A DNA stretch of 38,044 nt. Origin: an uncultured Pseudomonadota bacterium. GTDB lineage: Bacteria > Myxococcota_A > UBA796 > UBA9615. Of the stretch, positions 16,861 through 27,691 are shown one piece after another; the first letter of the stretch is position 1, and every line of letters begins with the position of its first letter. A program made the translations under genes and the position numbers. The notes beneath the pieces were generated by a model. That model was not told where the DNA came from and did not search any database. It saw only the letters and a list, made by a program, of their open reading frames with translations. The DNA is taken from NCBI GenBank assembly GCA_937891735.1, contig CALAGR010000258.1, forward strand, positions 1 through 38,044. The letters are read 5' to 3'.

Positions 16861-19266
16861 ATGATGTTCAAGCGCACCTCGATCCTCGCCAGCCTCCTCG
16901 CCCTGCTGCTCCCGGTCCTGTCCGGCTGCGCCGACGACGAGGAGATCGACTTCGACCTGCCCCTCGGCCAGAGCGGCCTCGCCATGTCCACCTCCGGGGT
17001 CGGTCCCAAGGGCCTGTCCGTCAGCTCCGTAGCCGGCGCGGACACCGAGGTCTGGGCGATCACGCGAGACTGGGACGACGTGTCCGGCGACGCCGGCATG
17101 GCCTGGAGCGCGAACTCCGGCCTGAACTGGGAGGGCAAGTACTCCGCCTGGGTCCAGTCGATGGAGGCCACCGCCAAGTTCCAGGGCAGCGGCAACACGT
17201 TCACGATCACCACGCCCTACGGCAAGGACCTGCCCGTGCCTTACCTGGAGTGCGCCGAGCTGACGATGACCATGCGCGTGCTCTTCGCGTCCTGGTACGG
17301 CCTGCCCTTCTACATGCAGGCCACCGACGGCAGCGGCGTCACCATCTACGCCGGGCACTTCGGGTTCCGCACCAACACGGGCCGCTACAAGAACAGCGCC
17401 CGCTACAAGAGCATCTACAACGACTACAGCCACCTCTCCCAGGCCGACATCGACGGCACCTGGCCCACGGACAGCAAGCTGCGCGGCCGCGGGATCTACG
17501 GAGGCCAGGACGACAACGGCTTCCTGGACGAGAACGCGAAGTCGGGCTGGTACTTCGACGAGCTGCTGCTCAACAAGCGCACCGGGTACTTCCTGCTGAA
17601 CTTCCTGCCGTTCTTCGGCTCGATCAACATCGCCGACGACGCCAACTCGTACCACGTCGTCCCCACGGGGCTGCGCGCCGGCGACATCCTCCTGAAGCGC
17701 TGGCAGAAGAAGGGCATCGGCCACGTCCTGCTCGTCAAGTCCGTGCAGGAGCGCCAGGGCGGCAAGCGCACGGCCGAGCTCGCGTCGGGCTCCATGCCCC
17801 GCCGGCAGGCCGCCTGGGAGAGCCCCGCGGGCTCCAAGATGCTCTTCACCAACCCCTACACCGGCGGCGAGGGCGAGAGCTACCAGGGTGACGCCTACGT
17901 GGATCTGGGCGGTGGCCTCAAGCGGTGGCCGTCCCCGGCCAACGTCGGCGGCAACTGGCGCAACCGCGTGCTGGCCGCGGACATGGGCGAGTTCCTTCAC
18001 TGGGACAAGAAGGTGGAGCGCGCCGCGCGCCCCGGCCAGTTCGCCGATCTGCTCGTGACGCCGTCCCCCGAGGTCCTGCGGGATGAGCTGCTCGCCCTGA
18101 TCGAGAGCAAGCGCGAGCACCTGCGCGACTACCCCTCCTCCTGCTCGGCGCGCATCGCCCGGGAGCAGGCCTGGGAGGCGCTGTACGACCTCATGGAGGA
18201 CAAGTTCGACAAGACCCGCGAGGAGACGGACCTGCTCTACCGCGAGCTCGAGGACTACGTCTTCGCTGAGCTGACCTACGAGGAGTCCCGCACCTGCTGC
18301 TGGAACAGCACCACCTCCGCCATGTCCGGCGCGGTGATGTCCTACAACAGCGACCTCGTGGAGTCCGGGAGCAACGGCGCCTGCGTCGAGCCCCTGGTGT
18401 TCATGATGCGCGACGGCGGCTACGCCGAGTTCGAGGCCCACGCGGGCACGATGAACGTCAACTGGGCCCCCTGGAGCGCGGACGAGTCCTGCCCCCAGGC
18501 CGCCACCGTGACCACTGACACCGAGGCCACCCACGGCTGGACGCCCTGGTGCGAGCTCGAGTCGCTGCGCAGCGACAACGAGGACAACCCCCCGGCGGGC
18601 AACGACCCCTTCGAGCCCAACGACCGCTGGCAGGAGGCCGCCCCCCTGGCCCCCGGCACCTACGACGGCGCGCGCATCACCGCCAATGATCGGGACTGGT
18701 TCCGCATCGACGCGAACGTGGGCGCCCTGGTCCGCTTCCAGATCGCCTTCGACCACGGCGCTGGCGACCTGGACGTCGAGATGTTCGAGGGCGACCAGAA
18801 GGTGGACAGCTCCGCCGGCACCGGCGACACCGAGACGGTGGACACGACCTGGTCCGGCGAGAAGCCGCTGTACGTCAAGGTGTTCGGCTACAGCAGCGCC
18901 GAAGGGCCGTACACCATCACCGTGACCGCCCAGGGCGGCGTGGACCTCGGAGATCCCTGCAACGACCACAACGAGACCATGGACACCGCGTTCGAGCTCG
19001 GTGAGGGCTACTACCCCGGGCTCGGCATCTGCGCCAACGACGTGGACTGGTTCCGCATTCCGGCCACCACCGGCGCCTTCGTGGCGCGCATCGAGTGGAC
19101 CGGCGCGGCGCTGCAGGTCGCCCTGAGCCGGAGCAACGGCGAGTCCGCCGGCACGGTCACCACCGGCACCGGCTGGGCCGAGATCGAGAGCGGCGCCGGG
19201 CTGCGGTTCCTCAAGGTGTGGGGCCTCGCCGGAGCGACCAGCGACTACTCGCTGCGCATCGACTGA
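16861..19266 (+). CDS. Lipoprotein with predicted papain-fold (NlpC/P60-like) domain and two PPC domains
   Basis: This 801-residue exported lipoprotein starts at ATG 16861 (a second ATG follows directly). Residues 1-23 form a lipoprotein signal ending in lipobox LSGC (Cys23). Residues about 100-330 look like a papain-fold amidase or peptidase: Cys131 opens a helix in YLECAELTMTMRVLFASWYG, and His288 lies in a strand after a turn in GDILLKRWQKKGIGHVLLVK, the NlpC/P60 order. A Cys-rich helical middle follows (residues about 400-560). Residues about 581-693 and 697-801 are two bacterial pre-peptidase C-terminal (PPC) beta domains; both contain NDxDWFRI, and EPND marks the start of the first. A role in cell-envelope or extracellular protein/peptidoglycan processing is inference. 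It ends just before a strong hairpin terminator. Confidence 0.72.
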   Translation: MMFKRTSILASLLALLLPVLSGCADDEEIDFDLPLGQSGLAMSTSGVGPKGLSVSSVAGADTEVWAITRDWDDVSGDAGMAWSANSGLNWEGKYSAWVQSMEATAKFQGSGNTFTITTPYGKDLPVPYLECAELTMTMRVLFASWYGLPFYMQATDGSGVTIYAGHFGFRTNTGRYKNSARYKSIYNDYSHLSQADIDGTWPTDSKLRGRGIYGGQDDNGFLDENAKSGWYFDELLLNKRTGYFLLNFLPFFGSINIADDANSYHVVPTGLRAGDILLKRWQKKGIGHVLLVKSVQERQGGKRTAELASGSMPRRQAAWESPAGSKMLFTNPYTGGEGESYQGDAYVDLGGGLKRWPSPANVGGNWRNRVLAADMGEFLHWDKKVERAARPGQFADLLVTPSPEVLRDELLALIESKREHLRDYPSSCSARIAREQAWEALYDLMEDKFDKTREETDLLYRELEDYVFAELTYEESRTCCWNSTTSAMSGAVMSYNSDLVESGSNGACVEPLVFMMRDGGYAEFEAHAGTMNVNWAPWSADESCPQAATVTTDTEATHGWTPWCELESLRSDNEDNPPAGNDPFEPNDRWQEAAPLAPGTYDGARITANDRDWFRIDANVGALVRFQIAFDHGAGDLDVEMFEGDQKVDSSAGTGDTETVDTTWSGEKPLYVKVFGYSSAEGPYTITVTAQGGVDLGDPCNDHNETMDTAFELGEGYYPGLGICANDVDWFRIPATTGAFVARIEWTGAALQVALSRSNGESAGTVTTGTGWAEIESGAGLRFLKVWGLAGATSDYSLRID

Positions 19267-19305
19267 CTGCGCCGGGGCGCAGTGAACCCGCCCCCCCAGA
19301 ACGAC

Positions 19306-19333
19306 GCAAGGGCCGCCCGAGGGTGGCCCTTGC
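19306..19333. terminator. Bidirectional intrinsic terminator-like hairpin between convergent genes
   Basis: GCAAGGGCC at 19306-19314 pairs perfectly with GGCCCTTGC at 19325-19333. The stem continues inwards through one G-U pair and CC/GG to a CGAG tetraloop, giving about twelve base pairs. It lies 39 bp after the lipoprotein stop at 19266 and 20 bp beyond the convergent lipoprotein stop at 19354. T-tracts on either side are weak (TCGTTGT on the plus strand), so termination strength is uncertain. Confidence 0.75.
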
Positions 19334-19353
19334 TCGTTGTGCAGCGTGGCTCC

Positions 19354-20244
19354 TCAGTACGTGCGCTCGGCCTGGAACGCCATCGGGTACTCGATGGACA
19401 CGGTCTCGGTGCCGTGGGGGAACTTGAAGCTGGAGACGGCATCGATGACGCACATCGAGACCTTGTCGCTGCCCAGCTCGTCGCGCACCACCGACACGGA
19501 CTTCACGGTGCCGTCGGTCTTGATCTTCCAGGACATCAAGAGCTTGCCCGCGAGGCCCGCTTCCCGCTTGAGGCCGCGCTCGTAGCAGGCGCGCACCTTG
19601 CCCATCTGGCGCCCCACGGTGGACTTGATGACCTCGGCGGTCAGGGGCTCGGGCTGCTGCTGCACCGCCGTCTGGGTGCGGCTCACCCCGCGCGTCACCG
19701 TCGTGGAGGTGTGTCCGGCGTCCGATCCGGTCATGCTCGCGAGCCCCGCCACGGTGGTCTCGCTGGGGCCGCGGGTGGAGATGGTCTTGCGGCGCGGGGC
19801 GAAGCTCGTCGGGGGATCGGCGCTGAAGGCGGTGTTCTCGATGCCCACACCGCCACCCGAGGCGCCGTAGCTCTCCGAGGTGGCGGCCCGCGCCGGCGCG
19901 GCCTTGGCGACCACCTCCTGCGCGGCCTCCGCGGCGGCCTCCATGCCCGCGAGCCAGGCCTGGGCGGCGCGCGCCGACGGGTCCTCGGCAGGCGTCTCGG
20001 CCGAGGCGTATCCGTCCGTGTTGGCGGCCTCGTCCCTCGCCTCGGCGGTGATCTCGACCTCGTCCAGCGTGATCGGCCCAAAGAGCGCGTCTGCGGTCAT
20101 CTCGATCTCGGAGACGTCCGCGGGTCCGAACATCGCCACGTCGGCAGGTCGGGTCTCGCATCCGGCGAGCAGCGCGAGGGTCAGGCCAGCAAGTCCGGCG
20201 GTTCGGAACACCGGAAAGAAGAGGTCGAAGCGGGATCGAGTCAT
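19354..20244 (-). CDS. Lipoprotein with AgmX/PglI-type C-terminal domain
   Basis: This 296-residue lipoprotein starts at ATG 20244, with GGAG five bases upstream. Residues 1-29 form the signal, with lipobox LLAGC (Cys29). Residues 30-200 are low-complexity, rich in Ala, Glu, Ser and Thr, and probably disordered. Residues about 202-296 match the C-terminal domain shared by myxobacterial AgmX/PglI gliding-motility proteins, a TonB-C-like fold. VIKSTVGRQMGKVRACYERG is followed by GLAGKLLMSWKI, DGTVKSVSVV, CVIDAVSSFKFP and VSIEYPMAF. Cys220 and Cys265 are conserved in this family and could form a disulphide. In relatives the domain follows periplasmic linkers; here a lipid anchor replaces the membrane helix. 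It lies 86 bp downstream of udk. Function in motility is not implied by the domain alone. Confidence 0.8.
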   Translation of the reverse strand: MTRSRFDLFFPVFRTAGLAGLTLALLAGCETRPADVAMFGPADVSEIEMTADALFGPITLDEVEITAEARDEAANTDGYASAETPAEDPSARAAQAWLAGMEAAAEAAQEVVAKAAPARAATSESYGASGGGVGIENTAFSADPPTSFAPRRKTISTRGPSETTVAGLASMTGSDAGHTSTTVTRGVSRTQTAVQQQPEPLTAEVIKSTVGRQMGKVRACYERGLKREAGLAGKLLMSWKIKTDGTVKSVSVVRDELGSDKVSMCVIDAVSSFKFPHGTETVSIEYPMAFQAERTY

Positions 20245-20330
20245 GCCATCTCCAGTTGCCACCCGGTGGGCCCCGGGGTCACCAAGAGGTATCGACCCGA
20301 GCGCCGGGGCCTTGACCGGAGCCTCCCAGG

Positions 20331-21005
20331 TTATGGGGTCGGCAGCGCCCCTTTGTTCATGGCGGCGAGCCGGACGACGAGCCCCGCGACCACGTCGTCG
20401 AAGTCGGTGCCATAGGCGACCACCTGGCTCGCGAGCGCCGCCGTGGGCTGCACGAACTCCCGATGCATGGGGCCCACCGTGGCCGCGAACTGGCGCCGCA
20501 CCGACTCCTCCGTGCGCCCCCGCGCCACCATGTCCCGGGCGATGCGGCGCTCCAGGCGCACCTGCTCGGGCACGTCGAGGAAGACCGAGTGCGAGAACCT
20601 CGCCCGCAGCTCGGGGAACGCGAAGATGAGGATCCCCTCGACGATGATCAGGCCCGAAGGCTCCACCCGATCCGTGCGGGGCAGACGGGCGTGGGTCGAA
20701 AAGTCGTACACGGGCATCTGCACCGACCGGCCCGCCAGGAGCGCGTCGATCTGGTCGGCCAGCAAGCCGGCCTCCAGCGAGTCGGGATGATCGAAGTTCA
20801 GCCCGGCGCGCGTCGTCGCGGGCAGGTGGGCCATGTCGCGGTAGTACGCGTCGAAGTGCAGCACGCTCACCGCGCCCAGAGGCAGCGCCGCCTCCAACAA
20901 CGCAACCAGGGTGCTCTTCCCCGAGCCGGTGCCCCCGCAGATCCCCCACACCCGGGGGCCCCGATCAACGCTCGAACTGGCGGCGGCCAACATCGCGCGC
21001 AGCAT
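20331..21005 (-). CDS. udk: Uridine kinase
   Basis: This P-loop kinase of the uridine kinase/phosphoribulokinase family phosphorylates uridine and cytidine in pyrimidine salvage. The 224-residue protein has Walker A GICGGTGSGKST at about residues 21-32. HFDAYYRDM and then LNFDHPDSLE match the nucleoside-binding segment, and FSTHARL and IIVEGILIF the Walker B-like strand. RRIARDMVARGRTEESV is the lid region with conserved Arg. Length fits the family (about 210-220). The start is ATG at 21005, though an in-frame ATG at 20993 also exists; neither has a strong ribosome site. It is divergent from the hibernation factor gene (134 bp) and probably transcribed towards the AgmX-like lipoprotein gene. 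Confidence 0.92.
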   Translation of the reverse strand: MLRAMLAAASSSVDRGPRVWGICGGTGSGKSTLVALLEAALPLGAVSVLHFDAYYRDMAHLPATTRAGLNFDHPDSLEAGLLADQIDALLAGRSVQMPVYDFSTHARLPRTDRVEPSGLIIVEGILIFAFPELRARFSHSVFLDVPEQVRLERRIARDMVARGRTEESVRRQFAATVGPMHREFVQPTAALASQVVAYGTDFDDVVAGLVVRLAAMNKGALPTP

Positions 21006-21093
21006 GACACGCGAGCGGTTCGGGGGGGTGCGACCCGCGGCGGCCAGTGGCGGGATGGGGTCGGAGTTCAGTAGACTAGTAGGTCCGGATCTT

Positions 21094-21110
21094 CGGGGGA
21101 TTTGCCCCCG
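21094..21110 (+). other. Small hairpin in the leader of the hibernation factor gene
   Basis: CGGGGG at 21094-21099 and CCCCCG at 21105-21110 form a six-base-pair stem with an ATTTG loop, ending 29 bp before the start codon and 20 bp before its GGAGG. An imperfect -10-like TAGACT lies at 21072-21077, without a recognisable -35. The hairpin might stabilise the transcript or modulate translation; this is inference. Confidence 0.4.
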
Positions 21111-21139
21111 GCGGCTCGTTTTCCCACCATGGAGGTTGC

Positions 21140-21565
21140 ATGGATTGCACCGTCCGCGCTCACTCGATTCAGCTCGACGACGAAACCCGGGACTACGCCC
21201 GGAAGAAGATCACCCGATCCGTCGAGAAGATCCTCGGGAAGCAGAACGTCACGGTCGACATCGAGATCAGCAACCTCGACCAGGGCAAGGGCAAGCCGCT
21301 CTCGCGCGTGAAGGTGGGAGTGCTCGTGCCGCAGGCCAAGCCCCTGTCGGTGCAGGTCGAAGACCAGGACGTGAAGGCGGCCATCGACGCCGCCGCGGAC
21401 AAGATCTGGCGGGCGGTCAAGCGCAACAAGCAGAAGCGCCGGGACCACCGCGGCTCCGTCCATGGCGGCCCCGCGACCCTGGACGGCAAGCCGTCCGAGG
21501 AGGAAGAGGACGACCCCGACGCGATCTCGGCTGAGCGGCTGGCGATCTCGCCGCTTCCGGGCTAG
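21140..21565 (+). CDS. hpf: Ribosome hibernation-promoting factor / RaiA family
   Basis: This small protein binds the 30S subunit and inactivates or dimerises ribosomes during stress or stationary phase. The 141 residues start at ATG 21140, with a good GGAGGT Shine-Dalgarno at 21131-21136. The first 100 residues follow the HPF beta-alpha-beta-beta-beta-alpha pattern: CTVRAHSIQLDDETRDYARK, KITRSVEKILGKQNVTVDIE, SVQVEDQDVKAAIDAAADKI, and then a basic helix RAVKRNKQKRRDH. The C-terminal 40 residues are acidic (PSEEEEDDPDAIS) and do not look like the long-HPF dimerisation domain, so I class it as a short form with an unusual acidic tail. Its TAG overlaps the convergent lgt stop within CTAG. Placement beside heat-shock genes fits a stress role. 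Confidence 0.85.
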   Translation: MDCTVRAHSIQLDDETRDYARKKITRSVEKILGKQNVTVDIEISNLDQGKGKPLSRVKVGVLVPQAKPLSVQVEDQDVKAAIDAAADKIWRAVKRNKQKRRDHRGSVHGGPATLDGKPSEEEEDDPDAISAERLAISPLPG

Positions 21566-22434
21566 CCCGCGTCGGGAGCCGGTTCTGCCGGCTTCACGAA
21601 CGGGACCTCGGTCCCGTCGGGCCACAGCGGTCGGTTCCGGACCTTGATCAGCAGGGTCACGCCGATGACGACCAGCGCGCAGGAGAACCACTGGGCGGGC
21701 GTGAACGGCCCCCAGTGGTTGTCCGCCGACGCGAGCTCGCTGTGGCGCACGAAGTCGTTGAAGAAGCGATTGAGGCCGTACACGATCGGCGCCACGCCCA
21801 GCAGGAAGCCTGGCGGGTGGGGCTTGCGCGCGAGGAAGGCGAGGATCGTGAACGTCAACAGGCCGTTGACGCTCTCCATGAAGCCTCCGTCGAAGCGCAG
21901 GCTCGCCCGTCCGGCCTCGGCGGTGCCGGCTGGGAACTCGATGGCCATCCACCCAAACAGGGTCTGGATGATCTCGGGGGCGTCGCGAACCTCGAGGCCG
22001 ATGTGGTCGTGCACCACGAAGCACCCCAGCCGGCCCACGAAGATCCCGAACGCGAGGCCCAGCATCAGGATGTCGCCGAACTTCAGGACGTCGAGCTTGC
22101 GCGACCTGAAGAACCAGATCGCCACGAACGTGCAGCCGATGTAGCCACCGAACGAGCTCAACCCGTCCCAGATCTTGAGGAACTCGAGGGGGTGGGAGAA
22201 GTAGTGAGCGGGCTGGTAGAACAGCGCGTGGCCGAGGTGGCCGAACACCAGGCCGCCCAGGGCGATCCACACGGTGATGTCGGCGTAGGTGTCGGGATCC
22301 ATGCCCCGCGGGGCCGCGTACTTGCGACAGACCATCGTGCCGAGGATGAAGCCGAGGGCCACGAACACCCCCCAGGGCTGGATCGCGAGCGGTCCGAAGA
22401 GCTCCAGGGGCGGGATGGTGAAGTAGGGGATCAT
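21562..22434 (-). CDS. lgt: Prolipoprotein diacylglyceryl transferase
   Basis: This polytopic inner-membrane enzyme transfers diacylglycerol from phosphatidylglycerol to the lipobox Cys of prolipoproteins. The 290-residue protein starts at ATG 22434 and has about seven membrane segments (QPWGVFVALGFILGTMV, DITVWIALGGLVFGHLGHAL, and others). The Lgt signature appears as GRLGCFVVHDHIGLE, a variant of the GRxGNFxNGExxG form of E. coli, and keeps the conserved Arg. GLSSFGGYIG corresponds to GMSFHGGLIG of E. coli, with Phe where E. coli has His103. PIVYGLNRFFNDFVR carries the second conserved Arg region. The protein is slightly long, with a polar C-terminal tail. It converges with hpf. Function is likely the normal one, despite the substitutions. 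Confidence 0.9.
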   Translation of the reverse strand: MIPYFTIPPLELFGPLAIQPWGVFVALGFILGTMVCRKYAAPRGMDPDTYADITVWIALGGLVFGHLGHALFYQPAHYFSHPLEFLKIWDGLSSFGGYIGCTFVAIWFFRSRKLDVLKFGDILMLGLAFGIFVGRLGCFVVHDHIGLEVRDAPEIIQTLFGWMAIEFPAGTAEAGRASLRFDGGFMESVNGLLTFTILAFLARKPHPPGFLLGVAPIVYGLNRFFNDFVRHSELASADNHWGPFTPAQWFSCALVVIGVTLLIKVRNRPLWPDGTEVPFVKPAEPAPDAG

Positions 22435-22487
22435 CGAGGTCCTTGTTGTCCGGAATGAAGCGCGGCGGAGTCTACACGCGCAAGCGG

Positions 22488-22522
22488 AGAGGCCCCGGCG
22501 GACAGAACCCGCCGAGGCCTCT
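22488..22522 (-). terminator. Hairpin after groEL, terminator-like
   Basis: AGAGGCC at 22488-22494 pairs with GGCCTCT at 22516-22522. After one mismatch, CGGCGG at 22496-22501 pairs with CCGCCG at 22509-22514, leaving a seven-base loop. It sits about 45 bp beyond the groEL stop in a 133 bp gap upstream of lgt. There is no T-tract, so it may be a transcript-end or processing hairpin rather than a canonical terminator. Confidence 0.55.
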
Positions 22523-22567
22523 TCTCAGTCCGGATCGCGGCGCGATCCCGACGCGTTCCCAGCGTCT

Positions 22568-24172
<1,605 letters not shown>

Positions 24173-24463
24173 TCAGTCTTCGATGATGCAGAGGACTTCG
24201 TCCTCACGGAGGATGAGGTGGGCCTCACCATCCAGCTTGATTTCGTCGCCGCTGTACTTGCCGAAGAGGATGGCGTCGCCTTCCTTCAGGGCCGGCGTGG
24301 CGCGGGTGCCGTCCTTGAGCCGCTTGCCGGCGCCAACGGCGACCACGAGCGCCTTCTGCGGCTTCTCCTTGGCGGAGTCGGGGATGATGATGCCGCCGGC
24401 GGTGCGGTCTTCGGCTTCGGTCCGCTTGACCAGGATCCGGTCATTCAACGGTGTGAACTTCAT
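24173..24463 (-). CDS. groS: Co-chaperonin GroES (10 kDa)
   Basis: This heptameric lid of GroEL is a complete 96-residue protein starting at ATG 24463, with GAGGAG six bases upstream. [20 protein letters not shown] is the N-terminal signature with the mobile loop ([19 protein letters not shown]), and [20 protein letters not shown] and [12 protein letters not shown] close the fold. It is the first gene of the operon, and a promoter-like TTGACA/TTAGAT pair lies about 100-130 bp upstream, on the other side of the shared intergenic region with dnaK. No CIRCE element is visible, so HrcA control is not indicated by the sequence. Confidence 0.98.
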   Translation of the reverse strand: MKFTPLNDRILVKRTEAEDRTAGGIIIPDSAKEKPQKALVVAVGAGKRLKDGTRATPALKEGDAILFGKYSGDEIKLDGEAHLILREDEVLCIIED

Positions 24464-24564
24464 GGGGTACTCCTCAGTCCCCGGCGGGCAGCGCCGGGCG
24501 ACAAAGCGATGATCGTTTGAGTCTTCGTCGTGTTCGCCGCGCGATCAGCTGCGAGCGGGCTCCG

Positions 24565-24592
24565 ATCTAAGCACCCCGGATCCGCTGTCAAG
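24565..24592 (-). promoter_or_regulatory. groESL promoter candidate
   Basis: On the minus strand, CTTGACA (24592-24586) is followed by 15 bp and TTAGAT (24570-24565). The -35 matches the consensus exactly; the -10 is weak for a housekeeping factor. The same spacing and a similar -10 recur upstream of dnaK and dnaJ. Confidence 0.6.
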
Positions 24593-24626
24593 CGCCAGAA
24601 AAAGTGATCACCTGCCGCGCTTGACA
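24586..24626. repeat. Perfect 10-bp inverted repeat spanning the two -35 boxes
   Basis: TGTCAAGCGC at 24586-24595 is the exact reverse complement of GCGCTTGACA at 24617-24626, with 21 bp between. Each arm contains a divergent -35 hexamer plus the GCGC next to it, so the symmetry extends beyond what two -35 boxes alone require. Confidence 0.85.
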
Positions 24627-24647
24627 CCCGATCGGTCCGAATTACGT
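24620..24647 (+). promoter_or_regulatory. dnaK promoter candidate
   Basis: CTTGACA at 24620-24626 is followed by 15 bp and TTACGT at 24642-24647, giving a leader of about 100 bp before dnaK. It shares the layout of the groESL and dnaJ promoters. Confidence 0.6.
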
Positions 24648-24755
24648 TCGCTCCGGTTCGGGGAACAGCCCTCGTTCACACACCGCAGCTTCGACACAGA
24701 CCAACAACCCGCTCGTTGACGGATCTGTACACGTCCGAGCCGGAGGAGAGAGAGC

Positions 24756-26648
<1,893 letters not shown>

Positions 26649-26719
26649 CTCCCCGGAGCTGCCGACCTCCCGCGGCCCTCGTCGACTTCGGCGGGGGTCG
26701 CGCGCTTGGGTACCATCGG

Positions 26720-27691
26720 ATGATGGTGGACCCCACTGCACCCCAACCGACCGTGCGACCCCGACGTCCCTGGCTGGCGGGTCTGCTGGCCGCGCTGACC
26801 GCTGGCCTCGGGCACCTGTACCTGGGCCGCTGGCGGGCCGCGGCGGGCATCCCGGTCGTCGTGTTCTGCGGCACGGCCAGCATCATCATCGTCGTCCTGC
26901 TGGCCGGCGGCAGCTCCCTGCTGGCGCTGGGCCTGGCGGGGATCGTCTTCGTCAGCCTGTATCTGCTCCAGATCGTGGCGGCCGTGCAGATCGCGAAGCG
27001 GTCGCCGACGGAGTTCGTGCCCCGGGTCTTCAACCGCTGGACTGCGTACCTGCTGTGGTTCCTGGTCGTGCAGGTCGTCGCGTCGCTCCCGGCGGTGGGT
27101 CTGCGGGCGAATGTGATCGAGCTGTTCGAGATCCCATCGGACAGCATGCAGCCGACCCTGGAGCCCGGCGACTTCGTGGCGATCCCGAAGATCGGCCCCA
27201 ACGCCCGCACGCCGCTCGCGGTCGGTGACCTCGCGGTGTTCGAGTACCCACCGGACCCGCGCCTGAACTACATCAAGCGGATCGCCGGCCTGCCGGACGA
27301 CACGGTGAGCGTGCACGGCAACCGGCTCGCCATACAGGGCTCCGTCTCGAGCGCCCGCTGCAATCAGCCGACCGTGATGGTCACGGACCGGTACGGCCGC
27401 GATCAGGCCGCTGACTGCTGGCTCGAGACCCGCTCCGACGGCGCGAGCTGGCCGGTCTTCGTCGCCCGCGCGCAGGCCCGGGGCCCAGGCGCCGACTTCG
27501 GGCCGACGGTCGTCGCACAGGACCAGCTGCTCATGTTTGGGGACTACCGCACGAACTCCAGCGACAGCCGGGTCTGGGGCACGGTCCGGACCGACCAGGT
27601 GCTCGGGCGGCCGGACCAGATCGTGTTCTCGCTGAGTCGCCGCGAAGGACCGCGATGGGACCGGATCGGCACCCCCTTGCAGCCCCGATGA
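26720..27691 (+). CDS. lepB: Signal peptidase I with extra N-terminal membrane domain
   Basis: This membrane serine protease cleaves signal peptides from exported proteins. The 323-residue protein starts at ATG 26720. The catalytic Ser142 lies in IPSDSMQPTL and the general-base Lys186 in YIKRIAGLPDD, the classic Ser-Lys dyad. Box E reads FGDYRTNSSDSRVWG, with Tyr where most have Asn and Thr where most have Asp. Residues about 17-125 hold three or four hydrophobic helices, more than the one or two usual in leader peptidases, and include GLGHLYLGRW, a motif like that of TM2-type small membrane proteins. The mature-side domain is compact. The gene follows dnaK by 71 bp, and its TGA abuts the stop of psd. 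Confidence 0.9.
   Translation: MMVDPTAPQPTVRPRRPWLAGLLAALTAGLGHLYLGRWRAAAGIPVVVFCGTASIIIVVLLAGGSSLLALGLAGIVFVSLYLLQIVAAVQIAKRSPTEFVPRVFNRWTAYLLWFLVVQVVASLPAVGLRANVIELFEIPSDSMQPTLEPGDFVAIPKIGPNARTPLAVGDLAVFEYPPDPRLNYIKRIAGLPDDTVSVHGNRLAIQGSVSSARCNQPTVMVTDRYGRDQAADCWLETRSDGASWPVFVARAQARGPGADFGPTVVAQDQLLMFGDYRTNSSDSRVWGTVRTDQVLGRPDQIVFSLSRREGPRWDRIGTPLQPR

Larger units (their letters stand above)
24464..24755. promoter_or_regulatory. Divergent groESL/dnaK regulatory region
   Basis: This 292 bp stretch contains no gene I can support. It is relatively AT-rich for the window and holds back-to-back promoter-like boxes for groESL (minus, 24565-24591) and dnaK (plus, 24621-24647). Their -35 hexamers form an inverted repeat. 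Between them lies an AT-rich spacer including AAAAAG and the palindrome TGATCA (24605-24610). The dnaK side has a leader of about 100 bp ending in a strong GGAGGAGAG ribosome site at 24742-24750. I see no CIRCE, riboswitch or small ORF. Confidence 0.7.

Noticed and set aside
24716..24721. TTGACG as a second dnaK promoter -35
   Set aside because: It lies only 34 bp before the start codon, which leaves no room for a -10 box plus leader and ribosome site.
24464..24755. CIRCE operator (TTAGCACTC-N9-GAGTGCTAA) before groESL or dnaK
   Set aside because: No such inverted repeat is present; the only vaguely similar half-site is TAAGCACC at 24568-24575 without a partner.
26664..26699. Terminator hairpin after dnaK (GACCTCC/GGGGGTC)
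   Set aside because: Only seven base pairs including a wobble, with a 22-base loop and no T-tract; too weak to claim.
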